NCBI GenBank assembly: GCA_002436415.1
Contig: DJMA01000051.1
Span: forward strand, 8,745-65,173
Source: Bdellovibrionaceae bacterium UBA6502
GTDB lineage: Bacteria > Bdellovibrionota > Bdellovibrionia > Bdellovibrionales > UBA840
Length of the DNA stretch: 56,429 bases
Reading direction: 5' to 3'
The notes under the pieces are model-generated. The model ran no database searches. It was not told where the DNA came from and saw only the letters and a list, made by a program, of their open reading frames with translations. Positions 7,272 to 14,754 of this stretch are shown here, one piece after another (the first letter of the stretch is position 1; each line of letters begins with the position of its first letter). The translations under genes were made by a program, and so were the position numbers.

Positions 7272-8326
7272 TGGCAAGTATGGCACAAGCGATCCGTATG
7301 GCGCTTCATTATGCAGAGAAAAATTTAGATCTTAAAGATATCTTCGGTCAAGACGTAGGAATGCCATTGGGTGGAGTTTTCACTGCCACTCAAGGTCTAG
7401 AAACCACATGGAATACTCCATTGGATGAAAGAGGAATTATCAGCGCAGCCATGGGGATCGCCATGACAGGTGATCGTTGTGTTGCAGAGATTCAATTTGG
7501 CGACTACATATTTAACACAATGGATTTACTAAAAATTGCCGGAAATACATTATGGTGTACCAATGGCAAATTAAACTTACCCATGGTTGTTATGACTCCA
7601 GTAGGGGCCGGAATTCGCGGTTCAGTTTATCACTCTCACTCTTTTGATGCTTGGGCTTCTCGATTGCCTGGTTGGAAAATTGTAATGCCTTCCACGCCAA
7701 TTGATGCCTATGCGATGTTGATTGCCGCTATCGAAGATCCGAATCCTGTAATGTTCTTGCCGCCAAAAGCTTTAATGCGTGTTCGTGGTGATGAGTTAAT
7801 TCCAGGGGAGCCAAATTCTGAAAAGGAATTGAAGCAAATGATCGATGCGCCTCTGGGTGATCGTACTAAGTGGAGTGCCAAATGGCCAAAACTTGATAAA
7901 GTTGACTTTGAGTTTGGCAAAGCGAAGATTGTAAAAGAAGGTTCTGATATCACCTTGGTTACTTATGGTCGTCACGTGTTGATTGCTAAGCAAGTTGCTG
8001 AGAAATTGGCCAATGAGGGGATTTCCGTTGAACTTATCGATCTACGTTGTATTTATCCATACGATTGGCAAACGATGAAGTCTTCCATTCAAAAAACGAA
8101 AAAGGTTTTGTTTTTAAATGAAGACACAGAGGTTACCAATTTTGCAGAGCATTTAGTGTTTCGTGTAAACCAAGAGTTGTTTTACGATATCTACGCTCGT
8201 CCGCGAGTTTTGGCGGGTAAAAACCTTCCAGGCATTGGCTTGCATGCCAACCTAGAAGAAAATTCAGTGCCGCAAGCACGTGACCTTGAAAAAGAGCTTC
8301 GCGAGCTTCATGCTGAAAAACCTTAA
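7271..8326 (+). CDS. 2-oxoacid dehydrogenase E1 component, beta subunit
   Basis: Partner of the preceding alpha subunit in an alpha2beta2 thiamine-diphosphate enzyme; the beta subunit completes the active site and binds E2. It has 351 aa, with the Pyr-domain segment GQDVGMPLGGVFTATQGL, RGIISAAMGIAM, AEIQFGDYIFNTMDLL, GAGIRGSVYHSHSFDAW, and a transketolase C-terminal domain (VTYGRHVLIAKQVAEKL, IDLRCIYPYD). Translation starts at ATG 7271, overlapping the alpha stop (TAATG) with GGAGGAAG just upstream, which implies translational coupling and equimolar synthesis. A terminator follows within 10 bp, so the operon holds only these two genes. Confidence 0.92.
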   Translation: MASMAQAIRMALHYAEKNLDLKDIFGQDVGMPLGGVFTATQGLETTWNTPLDERGIISAAMGIAMTGDRCVAEIQFGDYIFNTMDLLKIAGNTLWCTNGKLNLPMVVMTPVGAGIRGSVYHSHSFDAWASRLPGWKIVMPSTPIDAYAMLIAAIEDPNPVMFLPPKALMRVRGDELIPGEPNSEKELKQMIDAPLGDRTKWSAKWPKLDKVDFEFGKAKIVKEGSDITLVTYGRHVLIAKQVAEKLANEGISVELIDLRCIYPYDWQTMKSSIQKTKKVLFLNEDTEVTNFAEHLVFRVNQELFYDIYARPRVLAGKNLPGIGLHANLEENSVPQARDLEKELRELHAEKP

Positions 8327-8335
8327 TAATGATCT

Positions 8336-8367
8336 AGGCTCTAAAAATACTTGGAGCCTTTCGTTTT
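8336..8367 (+). terminator. Probable intrinsic terminator of the E1 operon
   Basis: AGGCTC (8336-8341) and GAGCCT (8354-8359) form a 6-bp stem with a 12-nt loop, followed by TTTCGTTTT. Confidence 0.55.
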
Positions 8368-8438
8368 AGAAATGATTTAGAATATTTTATTGAACTTGTA
8401 TTTAACAAATTAACTTTGATAAAAAGATTGGAAAAATT

Positions 8439-9296
8439 ATGAATCTACAAGAAGTTGGAAAGACTGTGGGTAAAGACAAAAAGAATAAAAAGCCTAAAAA
8501 GAAAGTAATGCCGATGGAGGAGTTTGATAAGTATTATTACTACCACCGTTCGGTTCAATCCACAGAAAACGATGTACAGTTTTTTGATAAGGTTTATAAA
8601 GAGCTAAAAGGTAAAGAAGCACAAAGTTTCCGTGAGGATTTTTGTGGAACTCATTCTTTAAGTTGTGAGTGGGTAAAGCTGGGAGCGAAAAGAACTGCTG
8701 TAGGAATTGATTTAGATCAAGAGCCAATCGACTACGGTCAAAAAACTTATTTCTCTGAATTAAATGCAGAACAAAAAAAGAGAGTAGAGATTATTAACGC
8801 TAATGTTTTGGACGAAGGAATTTCATCCACTGACATCGTTTCTGCCTCCAATTTTTCTTATTTTATTTTTAAAGAAAGAGAACTTTTAAAATCTTATTTC
8901 GCTAATGCCTATAAAAACTGTAAAGAAGACGGTATTTTTATCGTTGATTGTTTTGGTGGTCCAAAGTGCCAAGAAGAAAATGAAGAAGAAACTGAGCATG
9001 ATGACTTTTCTTATTTCTGGGATCAAGATAGTTACGACCCAGTGACCAACTATGCATTGTTTCACATTCATTTCAAAATCAATGGATATAAGAAAATCAA
9101 AAAAGCATTTACTTATGACTGGAGAATGTGGTCTATTCCTGAAATTCGTGAAATCATGAAAGAAGCTGGTTTCTCAAAAACACATGTTTATTGGGAGCAA
9201 AGTGATGAAGATGGTGATGGTAACGGAGTCTTTGATCGCGTCGAAGTAGGTGAAGAGTGCGAAGCTTGGATCGCCTATATTGTCGGAGAACGATAA
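8439..9296 (+). CDS. Class I SAM-dependent methyltransferase
   Basis: 285 aa, cytoplasmic. After a Lys-rich N-terminus (KDKKNKKPKKK) comes a Rossmann methyltransferase core. Motif I appears as SFREDFCGTHSLSCEW and is followed by VGIDLDQEPIDYG, where the acidic residue ends strand beta-2. Later blocks are NANVLDEG, SNFSYFIFKERELL and DGIFIVDCFGG. The substrate is not evident; the basic N-terminus could bind nucleic acid, but that is a guess. It stands alone between two terminators. An acidic linker (EENEEETEHDD) sits in the middle. Confidence 0.78.
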   Translation: MNLQEVGKTVGKDKKNKKPKKKVMPMEEFDKYYYYHRSVQSTENDVQFFDKVYKELKGKEAQSFREDFCGTHSLSCEWVKLGAKRTAVGIDLDQEPIDYGQKTYFSELNAEQKKRVEIINANVLDEGISSTDIVSASNFSYFIFKERELLKSYFANAYKNCKEDGIFIVDCFGGPKCQEENEEETEHDDFSYFWDQDSYDPVTNYALFHIHFKINGYKKIKKAFTYDWRMWSIPEIREIMKEAGFSKTHVYWEQSDEDGDGNGVFDRVEVGEECEAWIAYIVGER

Positions 9297-9301
9297 GATA
9301 T

Positions 9302-9336
9302 AAAAAGCAAAAGAGTCTCTCTTTTGCTTTTTTTTT
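9302..9336 (+). terminator. Bidirectional intrinsic terminator
   Basis: AAAAGCAAAAGAG-TCT-CTCTTTTGCTTTT is followed by T's on the plus strand, and by A/T runs on the minus strand. It separates the convergent methyltransferase and the lipoprotein gene. Confidence 0.85.
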
Positions 9337-9354
9337 AATTTTACAGTTTTCGAA

Positions 9355-10362
9355 TTATTTAATTAAGATCTCTTTTTTCAAAAAAGTTTTGTCAGCGGAA
9401 TCCGAGGAAAAATATCCAGGGAACCAATTTTTATCGATATAGTAACGATAAATTCTGTCTCCAGCCTTAAGCCCATATTTCGAAAGCTCTTCGGCCCAAG
9501 AAAGGTGATTGTGTCTGATGTCTTCTCTTTCTATAATGCTTTCTGAGAGGCTAGTATCAAGGGCTTGATAGTTATTGATGTCTTTACAGTAGGATTCGTC
9601 ATTAAGACTTTCATCTTTTAACAAGATGATTTCACACACATAAATTTGCTCACTAAAATTTTCCGTAAAATTGATTAATACAGCATTGCTTTCGAACTCT
9701 TTAGAGCTACCAGCTACATCTCTTTCGTCGCGAAAGATGATATCAAACTCTGGCGCTGTAACTTTAAAGGAGTATGGGCCATAAGAATCTCTAGAGCTAA
9801 GTTCATAGAAGAAAATGACTTTTTCTTCCCCCAGTTGAATGTCGTATTTTCCCTGCCAGGAAGGAAAATCCACCACATAAGGCTGTTCTTCTACGTAAGT
9901 AGTTTCTAGCCTTTGTTCAAAATTCCATGGGATTGAGTGAATGGTTTTACTCTCTCTTAAGCTGTAAAAGTTTTTTAACTGAACTTCTCCATTGTTCTTT
10001 AGGCAATGATTATTTATGTCATCACTGAGATCATAAATGCATACTTTACTGTGTTCAGTGAGGTGAGCGATATTGATGTATAATTCTTGATTGGCACTGA
10101 TGTTTTGAACCACGGAATTACTTAAAAAATCAATTTCAGTGGTTTCAATGATTTTTGGAAACTCCTTTGAGTTGCTAAAAATCAAACGGGCTTTCATTGT
10201 AGTTTCCCAGTCAATCTTCAATGGTTCCGGAGCTGCTAAGGCATAGCAATCTGTCGATGGGCAAATTTCCTGGCTCGCATTGTGGTAGTCACAGTTTTGA
10301 TACATCAGCATCAAAAAACTACATACGACAAAAATGGAGGCTTTAACTCGTCTTTCACTCAT
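9355..10362 (-). CDS. Lipoprotein of unknown function with Q-N-C site
   Basis: 335 aa from the ATG at 10362 (a TTG lies one codon earlier). The N-terminus is MSERRVKASIFVVCSFLMLM followed by YQNC. Cys at the end of a hydrophobic signal sequence suggests lipidation, although YQNC departs from the L-A/S-G/A-C consensus; the same Q-N-C appears in the dihaem lipoprotein at 21436-22215. The mature chain is beta-rich with cysteine pairs (CPSTDC; CIYDLSDDINNHC; CEIILLKDESLNDESYC) that could be disulfides. No family is recognised. Confidence 0.68.
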   Translation of the reverse strand: MSERRVKASIFVVCSFLMLMYQNCDYHNASQEICPSTDCYALAAPEPLKIDWETTMKARLIFSNSKEFPKIIETTEIDFLSNSVVQNISANQELYINIAHLTEHSKVCIYDLSDDINNHCLKNNGEVQLKNFYSLRESKTIHSIPWNFEQRLETTYVEEQPYVVDFPSWQGKYDIQLGEEKVIFFYELSSRDSYGPYSFKVTAPEFDIIFRDERDVAGSSKEFESNAVLINFTENFSEQIYVCEIILLKDESLNDESYCKDINNYQALDTSLSESIIEREDIRHNHLSWAEELSKYGLKAGDRIYRYYIDKNWFPGYFSSDSADKTFLKKEILIK

Positions 10363-10552
10363 CAATCAAGGATTCGGCAAAGTTTTGTATAGGCTTTAGT
10401 CGAATCATTAATTGTACAAAATTACATTTAAGCTAGTGATTGTAGGGCTTTGAGGGCTTTTGTTTTTATACAAAATGTCAAAGTTTTGAACGCTTAAATG
10501 CAAGCTATTTCAAAAGGTATTGTTGTAAAATGAGACTAAATTGCTGTGGAGT

Positions 10553-10984
10553 TTAGCTCCAAGGTCTGTTTTTTTGCAAACTCAATGAATCACATACCTG
10601 TGTTTCTCGAGCTCCTGTTTTGTAGTTATCATTGATATACACCAATTTAAAAGGCCCATTATCGTTCATGAAAAGTTCAAAGGCGCTTGCCCCACTGCTG
10701 TGAGGGAACACAGCACTAAGCACTTTTCTTTTCGGGCGCACACTTGCGCTGTTTGAATTCACAATAGGAAGGTGTCGAAACTCAGTGTTTGGATAGTTTT
10801 TTAAATCAATGATTACTCGTTCATTAAGAGGGTGGTGAAGTTCGTTTTCGAATCTTACGGACTTTATTTCAAAGGAACACTCTTCAGAGTTTTGCGTAAG
10901 CCCTTTGTAAACGCCTAACTCAAAGTGAGCAGAGGCACTAACACATAAACCAATGATTGCCATTAATGAGTAGATAAAGTTCAT
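10553..10984 (-). CDS. Small secreted protein of unknown function
   Basis: 143 aa with signal peptide MNFIYSLMAIIGLCVSASA and cleavage before HFELG. The short mature domain starts with FELGVYKGLTQNSEECSFEI and contains two cysteines that could pair. AGGGGAAATT before the ATG supports the start. No homologous family is recognised. It stands alone: 190 bp downstream of the lipoprotein start and about 180 bp before cutA, both on the same strand. Confidence 0.7.
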   Translation of the reverse strand: MNFIYSLMAIIGLCVSASAHFELGVYKGLTQNSEECSFEIKSVRFENELHHPLNERVIIDLKNYPNTEFRHLPIVNSNSASVRPKRKVLSAVFPHSSGASAFELFMNDNGPFKLVYINDNYKTGARETQVCDSLSLQKNRPWS

Positions 10985-11161
10985 AATTTCCCCTTGATAC
11001 TTAGACTCTAGCTAGAAAAAATATTTTGATCAAAAAATAAATGAAAGTAATTAGGAAAAAAATAAAGAACTGGCCTCAAAAGCAAAATTTTGCCTGAGGA
11101 GCTAAAAAAACCATAAAAAAGTGTTTTGGAACAGCCTATTTTTGAAGCTTTGCACAATATA

Positions 11162-11473
11162 TTACTGTTGCGATTTGGCCCAATCCAGATAAGCGCTAAG
11201 TGTGTTGTGCAATTGAATTTGTGTTACACAAGGAGTGTGGTAGCTGTGATGCTCTTCTAGGTAAGATTTTAATTCATCAAATTTATGAGGAATGTGTTTT
11301 AGAAGGAGTAAACTTTCAGCCTCATTAACAACTTTCCCATCAGAGTGATAGAAGCTGGTCATTTGTGGAAGGACATTTGCGCAGATGGCTAAGCGTTTTT
11401 CAACGCAGGATTGAGCCAAAATGTGAGCTTCTTCTTCGTTACTACAAGGTACATAGGCTAAGGCTAAATCCAT
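11162..11473 (-). CDS. cutA: CutA-type divalent-cation tolerance protein
   Basis: A trimeric ferredoxin-fold protein linked to copper and other divalent cation tolerance; the precise role in bacteria is unsettled. At 103 aa it has the family length. The pattern is YVPCSNEEEAHILAQ, the family block RLAICANVLPQMTSFYHSDGK, EAESLLLLK, and HSYHTPCV near the end. It begins 1 bp after the stop of the CNNM-type transporter, so the two are one operon. A metal-transport/metal-tolerance pairing is biologically sensible. Confidence 0.92.
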   Translation of the reverse strand: MDLALAYVPCSNEEEAHILAQSCVEKRLAICANVLPQMTSFYHSDGKVVNEAESLLLLKHIPHKFDELKSYLEEHHSYHTPCVTQIQLHNTLSAYLDWAKSQQ

Positions 11474-11474
11474 A

Positions 11475-12536
11475 TTAATCCTCTTGTTCTTTAGCGCGTT
11501 TGATAATGAATTTTCCTGAATCCATATCGTGTTCTAGGTGAAAATCATTGGATTTGTCATAGTCTAACTCGTCTATAATTTCTTCGCCTAATAGAGCTTC
11601 GATACAATCTTCCAGCGTAATAATTCCGGTGGTAGCGCCATAATCATTAACCACAATAAAAAGGTGTTCTTTATGCTTGATAAACTGTTGCATAGCTGAG
11701 GCAACGGATAAATTTTTGGAAACAACTCGAACAGGGTTAACGAGTTTCTCTAAAGTTTGGTCCGTCTTTTCACTAAGTTTATTTTTCATGATTTGGTAAC
11801 GAAGGACCATTCCCGTGATGTCGTTTAAATTCTCTCCATAGACAGGGTAGCGAGAGTGTCTTAGGACCGGGTAATCATCAAGTATTTCTTGAATCACCTT
11901 GTTTTGACGAAACAAAGAGACTTCACTTAAGGGAGTCATAACATCTTGAACATTTAGTTCATTTAAATTTAAAAGGTTGCGTATGATTAGACTTTCATTT
12001 TCTTGAATTGCGCCTTCGGATTCACCAATCTCGGTAGTGGCAATCATCTCATCACGAGTAAATTTTTGATCATCTTCATCAGCAGCAGCATTAATGATTT
12101 TTGTGATACGTGCTGAGATAATCACAAATGGATAAGTGATAAAAATCATTACAGGTAAAATATAAGCAGCTAACTTTGCAATCGGTTTTGCATATAAAGC
12201 ACCAATGGTTTTTGGGATAATTTCAGAAAAGATCAAGATACCTAGGGTTAGTAATCCTGAAGCTAAGGCAACATACTCATTACCAAAAACTTCTAGCACC
12301 TGAGCACCAACTCCGGCGGCACCAACGGTATTTGCAATCGTGTTTAAACTTAATATAGCAGCAAGGGGCTGATTAAGATTTTCTTTCAATACTTGAAGAC
12401 GGGGACCTAACTTATGGCCCTGATTTACGAGGCTACTAACATAGGTTTGTGGAATACTCAAAAGGCAAGCTTCGAGAAGGCTACAAATAAAAGAAACTAA
12501 AATTGCTAAAGTAACGTAAAATACTAATCCAAACAT
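11475..12536 (-). CDS. CNNM/CorC-type transporter (DUF21 plus CBS domains)
   Basis: 353-aa inner-membrane protein of the family of Mg/Co transport or efflux proteins once called hemolysin-like. Residues about 1-150 form the four-helix DUF21 membrane domain (LLEACLLSIPQTYVSSL, SLNTIANTVGAAGVG, IFSEIIPKTIGALYAKP). After the linker TRDEMIATTEIGESEGAI come two CBS motifs (DVMTPLSEV; HLFIVVNDYGATTGIITLEDCIE). The C-terminal CorC/HlyC transporter-associated domain seen in longer members is missing. It is the first gene of an operon with cutA. Confidence 0.88.
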   Translation of the reverse strand: MFGLVFYVTLAILVSFICSLLEACLLSIPQTYVSSLVNQGHKLGPRLQVLKENLNQPLAAILSLNTIANTVGAAGVGAQVLEVFGNEYVALASGLLTLGILIFSEIIPKTIGALYAKPIAKLAAYILPVMIFITYPFVIISARITKIINAAADEDDQKFTRDEMIATTEIGESEGAIQENESLIIRNLLNLNELNVQDVMTPLSEVSLFRQNKVIQEILDDYPVLRHSRYPVYGENLNDITGMVLRYQIMKNKLSEKTDQTLEKLVNPVRVVSKNLSVASAMQQFIKHKEHLFIVVNDYGATTGIITLEDCIEALLGEEIIDELDYDKSNDFHLEHDMDSGKFIIKRAKEQED

Positions 12537-12712
12537 GATGATGATATTCTAAGGGGCTTTGAGTCTCGAAACAATGAAAAAGTCCTGTATGGAAGAATCT
12601 ATTAAATGGGTACTTTTTTAGTAAGATATGTTTTTCCTCAGAGTACATTTTTCCATTTTTTATTTCAGCTTTACTTAGCTATAAAAATAAAGCTTTCCTA
12701 GCGCCATCGAGA

Positions 12713-12740
12713 CAAAAAAAGCCCCTTTCACATAGGGAAC
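12713..12740 (-). terminator. Probable terminator of the glycerophosphodiesterase gene
   Basis: On the minus strand CCCT-N7-AGGG forms a short stem followed by GGGC and seven T's. It lies about 90 bp after the stop. The rest of 12537-12829 holds no recognised riboswitch or gene. Confidence 0.45.
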
Positions 12741-12829
12741 CAGTTGCAATGACAATAATGTTGTTGAACTTCAATTTTTATCTATGTTGTGGAAATACAC
12801 TTCTCACGTTGACAATTAAAACTAAGGCT

Positions 12830-13594
12830 CTAAATAGTCAAAGAATTACATAAAGGAGTTTTATCCGTAGTTATGAAATCAACCCCTTTTTCAATATAGC
12901 TTTTAATATCTGATTCACGGTTCTTTGTGTAAACACCAACCAATTTTCCGGCAGCCTGGTATTTTTCAATATATTTGCCATTGATTCGACTTGCGTCGAT
13001 GCCATCAAGTCTGTTGAGCTGTTCGCGATTGCCATTGTATTTTAATAATAAAATTTTTGTTTTTGCTAGAAAAGTATTGAGTTGTGAGTCGCGATAAATT
13101 TTTTCCAAGACCTCTCGATCAAAGGATATGAAGTAAATTTGCTCAGGGCGATTGTTAAAAAACTCGTAAATATCTAAATAATCTTGCTCGGTAATCTTGT
13201 TATCTTTAATTTCTAAAAACAATTTTGTGTTGCCGTATGAAAGCCTTTCTAATGCCTCTTTAAGGCTCGGGATTTTTTCGCGATTTGAAAGGTAACAGTT
13301 TTCTCTAATCTCATCAAAAGTAAGTTTAGAAATTTTGCTTCTCATGGGGCAGAACTTTCCAAGAACAAAGCGCTTAATTCGACGATCGTGATATACGATG
13401 GTTTTTCCGTCTTTGGTGTGATGAATATCAATTTCTAAGCCCCATGAATTTCTATCTACATTTTGGGAAATGGCTTCTAATGAATTTTCTAAACCGCCAT
13501 AGCCTAATGCTCTATGGGCAACACAATTTGTGGCTGCCTGGAGTTTCCAGGTGAATAGGAATAGAAATAAGAATGTGCATTTGATAGTTTTCAA
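12830..13594 (-). CDS. Exported glycerophosphodiester phosphodiesterase
   Basis: Hydrolyses glycerophosphodiesters to glycerol-3-phosphate and an alcohol, probably in the periplasm. Choosing the TTG at 13594 gives 254 aa with a good signal peptide (MKTIKCTFLFLFLFTWKLQA) and a G8 Shine-Dalgarno just upstream; a longer ATG-initiated frame (to 13720) would bury that signal. Catalytic landmarks are AHRALGYGGLENS, LEIDIHHTKDGKTIVYHD and LFLEIK. A later block, DGIDASRINGKYIEKY, precedes the barrel end GVYTKNRESDIKSYI. The G8 tract could make translation slippage-sensitive. Confidence 0.85.
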   Translation of the reverse strand: MKTIKCTFLFLFLFTWKLQAATNCVAHRALGYGGLENSLEAISQNVDRNSWGLEIDIHHTKDGKTIVYHDRRIKRFVLGKFCPMRSKISKLTFDEIRENCYLSNREKIPSLKEALERLSYGNTKLFLEIKDNKITEQDYLDIYEFFNNRPEQIYFISFDREVLEKIYRDSQLNTFLAKTKILLLKYNGNREQLNRLDGIDASRINGKYIEKYQAAGKLVGVYTKNRESDIKSYIEKGVDFITTDKTPLCNSLTI

Positions 13595-13599
13595 AGAAG

Positions 13600-13607
13600 C
13601 CCCCCCC
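13600..13607 (-). promoter_or_regulatory. G8 homopolymer acting as Shine-Dalgarno
   Basis: Eight C's on the plus strand (CCCGGGGGGGG on the minus strand) lie 5 nt before the TTG start of the glycerophosphodiesterase. The tract provides the ribosome-binding site, and length change would alter spacing without frameshifting the protein. Confidence 0.6.
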
Positions 13608-13892
13608 GGGATTTTTTTAAAGTCTATTTTTTTGATAGTTAAAAGGATTAGCATTGTTTTGGTTAAAAACAGTAAGCATTTTTTGAAAGAGAGTAGATAT
13701 TGTTCTGCGTAATTGATCAATGCATAGGCTAATTACAAAATATTAGACATTATTGGTGGTATTTAATTTTTTTGGTAAAAAAGAAGGAGATTTCCATTTC
13801 CTATCGCTTTGATGGAAGGGGTGATCGTTTTTAAAAGCATAAGAGAATTTTTAAAATACGTTCAGTATTATTGCTCCATAGTGAACAGCATG

Positions 13893-14042
13893 AACTGCCC
13901 CCTTTAATTGCGGATAGAATTCAATAACAACTGGAAAACTTTTTTTAATGGAATTTGTCCGAATGTTGCTTTTGCTTGCCATGAAGATTGTAAAGAAATT
14001 CAGAGTTTTAAAATGCTTTTATCCGCAATTAAAGGGGCCATT
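13893..14042 (+). repeat. Inverted-repeat element copy 6 (E6), isolated
   Basis: The left end is AACTGCCCCCTTTAATTGCG and the right end is ATCCGCAATTAAAGGGGCC; the internal core AATTTGTCCGAATG is at about 13952-13965. At exactly 150 bp it is one of the best-preserved ends pairs. The short open frame across it (13908-14105) is not a gene. The rest of 13595-14151 shows no gene. Confidence 0.9.
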
Positions 14043-14127
14043 ATGAAACAAAAAAACAAATCCATTATTGTTACAGGCAAAAACTTAGGCTTTTTAGGGG
14101 AATAGTAAAAAAATAGAAAAATGCAAG

Positions 14128-14150
14128 AAAGGGGCTAGTGCCCCTTTTTA
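14128..14150 (-). terminator. Terminator of the DsbD-redoxin operon
   Basis: AAAGGGGC-TAGT-GCCCCTTTTT hairpin directly after the redoxin stop, usable in either direction. Confidence 0.65.
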
Positions 14151-14151
14151 C

Positions 14152-14754
14152 CTAGTACTTTACGCTGCAGCCGTAAGCTTTGGTTTTTGCTGGATCGATT
14201 GCCTTTCCAGCCATTGCATTGTCAATGGCCATAGCAATGTAGTTCTTCGCACTCTTAATGCTATCTGGTCGATAAGAGGAATCACTGTCAATAGCTCCTT
14301 GATACAACACTTTTCCCTCAGGACTAATTAAGAACATATGCGGAGTAGTTTTTGCTCCGTATTTTTTACCAACTTCTCCCGTTGGATCGAGTAGAGTTGC
14401 AAGAGAGGCTTGGCCTCTTTCTTTTTTAGTAGCACTTGCTCCTGCGGCATCACGATAGCCTTGCTTTCCCTCGGCGGAAGAAATTACTGAATACCACCTT
14501 ACATCTTTAGCGATGTATTTTTTCTGAAGGGCTTGCATGTTTCCTGAGCCATAGTGTTTTTCAACATAAGGACATTCGTTATTGAACCATTCTAAAACGA
14601 CGTACTTTTTGTCTTTTAATATTTCTGAAAGTTGATAAGTCTTACCGTCGTTTCCTTTTAGTTTAAAATCCGGTGCTTGTTGGCCATTTTCAACAGCGGC
14701 CACCGCGTTTAAACTAAGGCTGAAAAGTGCAATCGTGATTAGTTTTTTAATCAT
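14152..14754 (-). CDS. Exported redoxin (AhpC/TSA-thioredoxin fold)
   Basis: 200 aa with signal peptide MIKKLITIALFSLSLNAVAA, so it is periplasmic. The thioredoxin-fold core runs from APDFKLKGNDGKTYQLSEIL through VVLEWFNNECPYVEKHY, where Cys61 replaces the usual CxxC with a single peroxidatic-type cysteine. TTPHMFLISPEGKVLYQGAID carries the cis-Pro and the last strand. A second Cys is near the C-terminus (AYGCSVKY). The start overlaps the end of the DsbD-like gene by 8 bp, so it is translationally coupled and likely reduced by that protein. Peroxidase versus thiol-oxidoreductase activity is undecided. Confidence 0.85.
   Translation of the reverse strand: MIKKLITIALFSLSLNAVAAVENGQQAPDFKLKGNDGKTYQLSEILKDKKYVVLEWFNNECPYVEKHYGSGNMQALQKKYIAKDVRWYSVISSAEGKQGYRDAAGASATKKERGQASLATLLDPTGEVGKKYGAKTTPHMFLISPEGKVLYQGAIDSDSSYRPDSIKSAKNYIAMAIDNAMAGKAIDPAKTKAYGCSVKY

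Noticed and set aside
12537..12829. Metal riboswitch in front of the CNNM-type transporter
   Set aside because: No conserved Mg, Mn or yybP-type core could be recognised; the only structure is a probable terminator of the neighbouring gene.
13908..14105. 65-residue open frame across element E6
   Set aside because: It is composed of repeat sequence, has no ribosome-binding site and no coding character.
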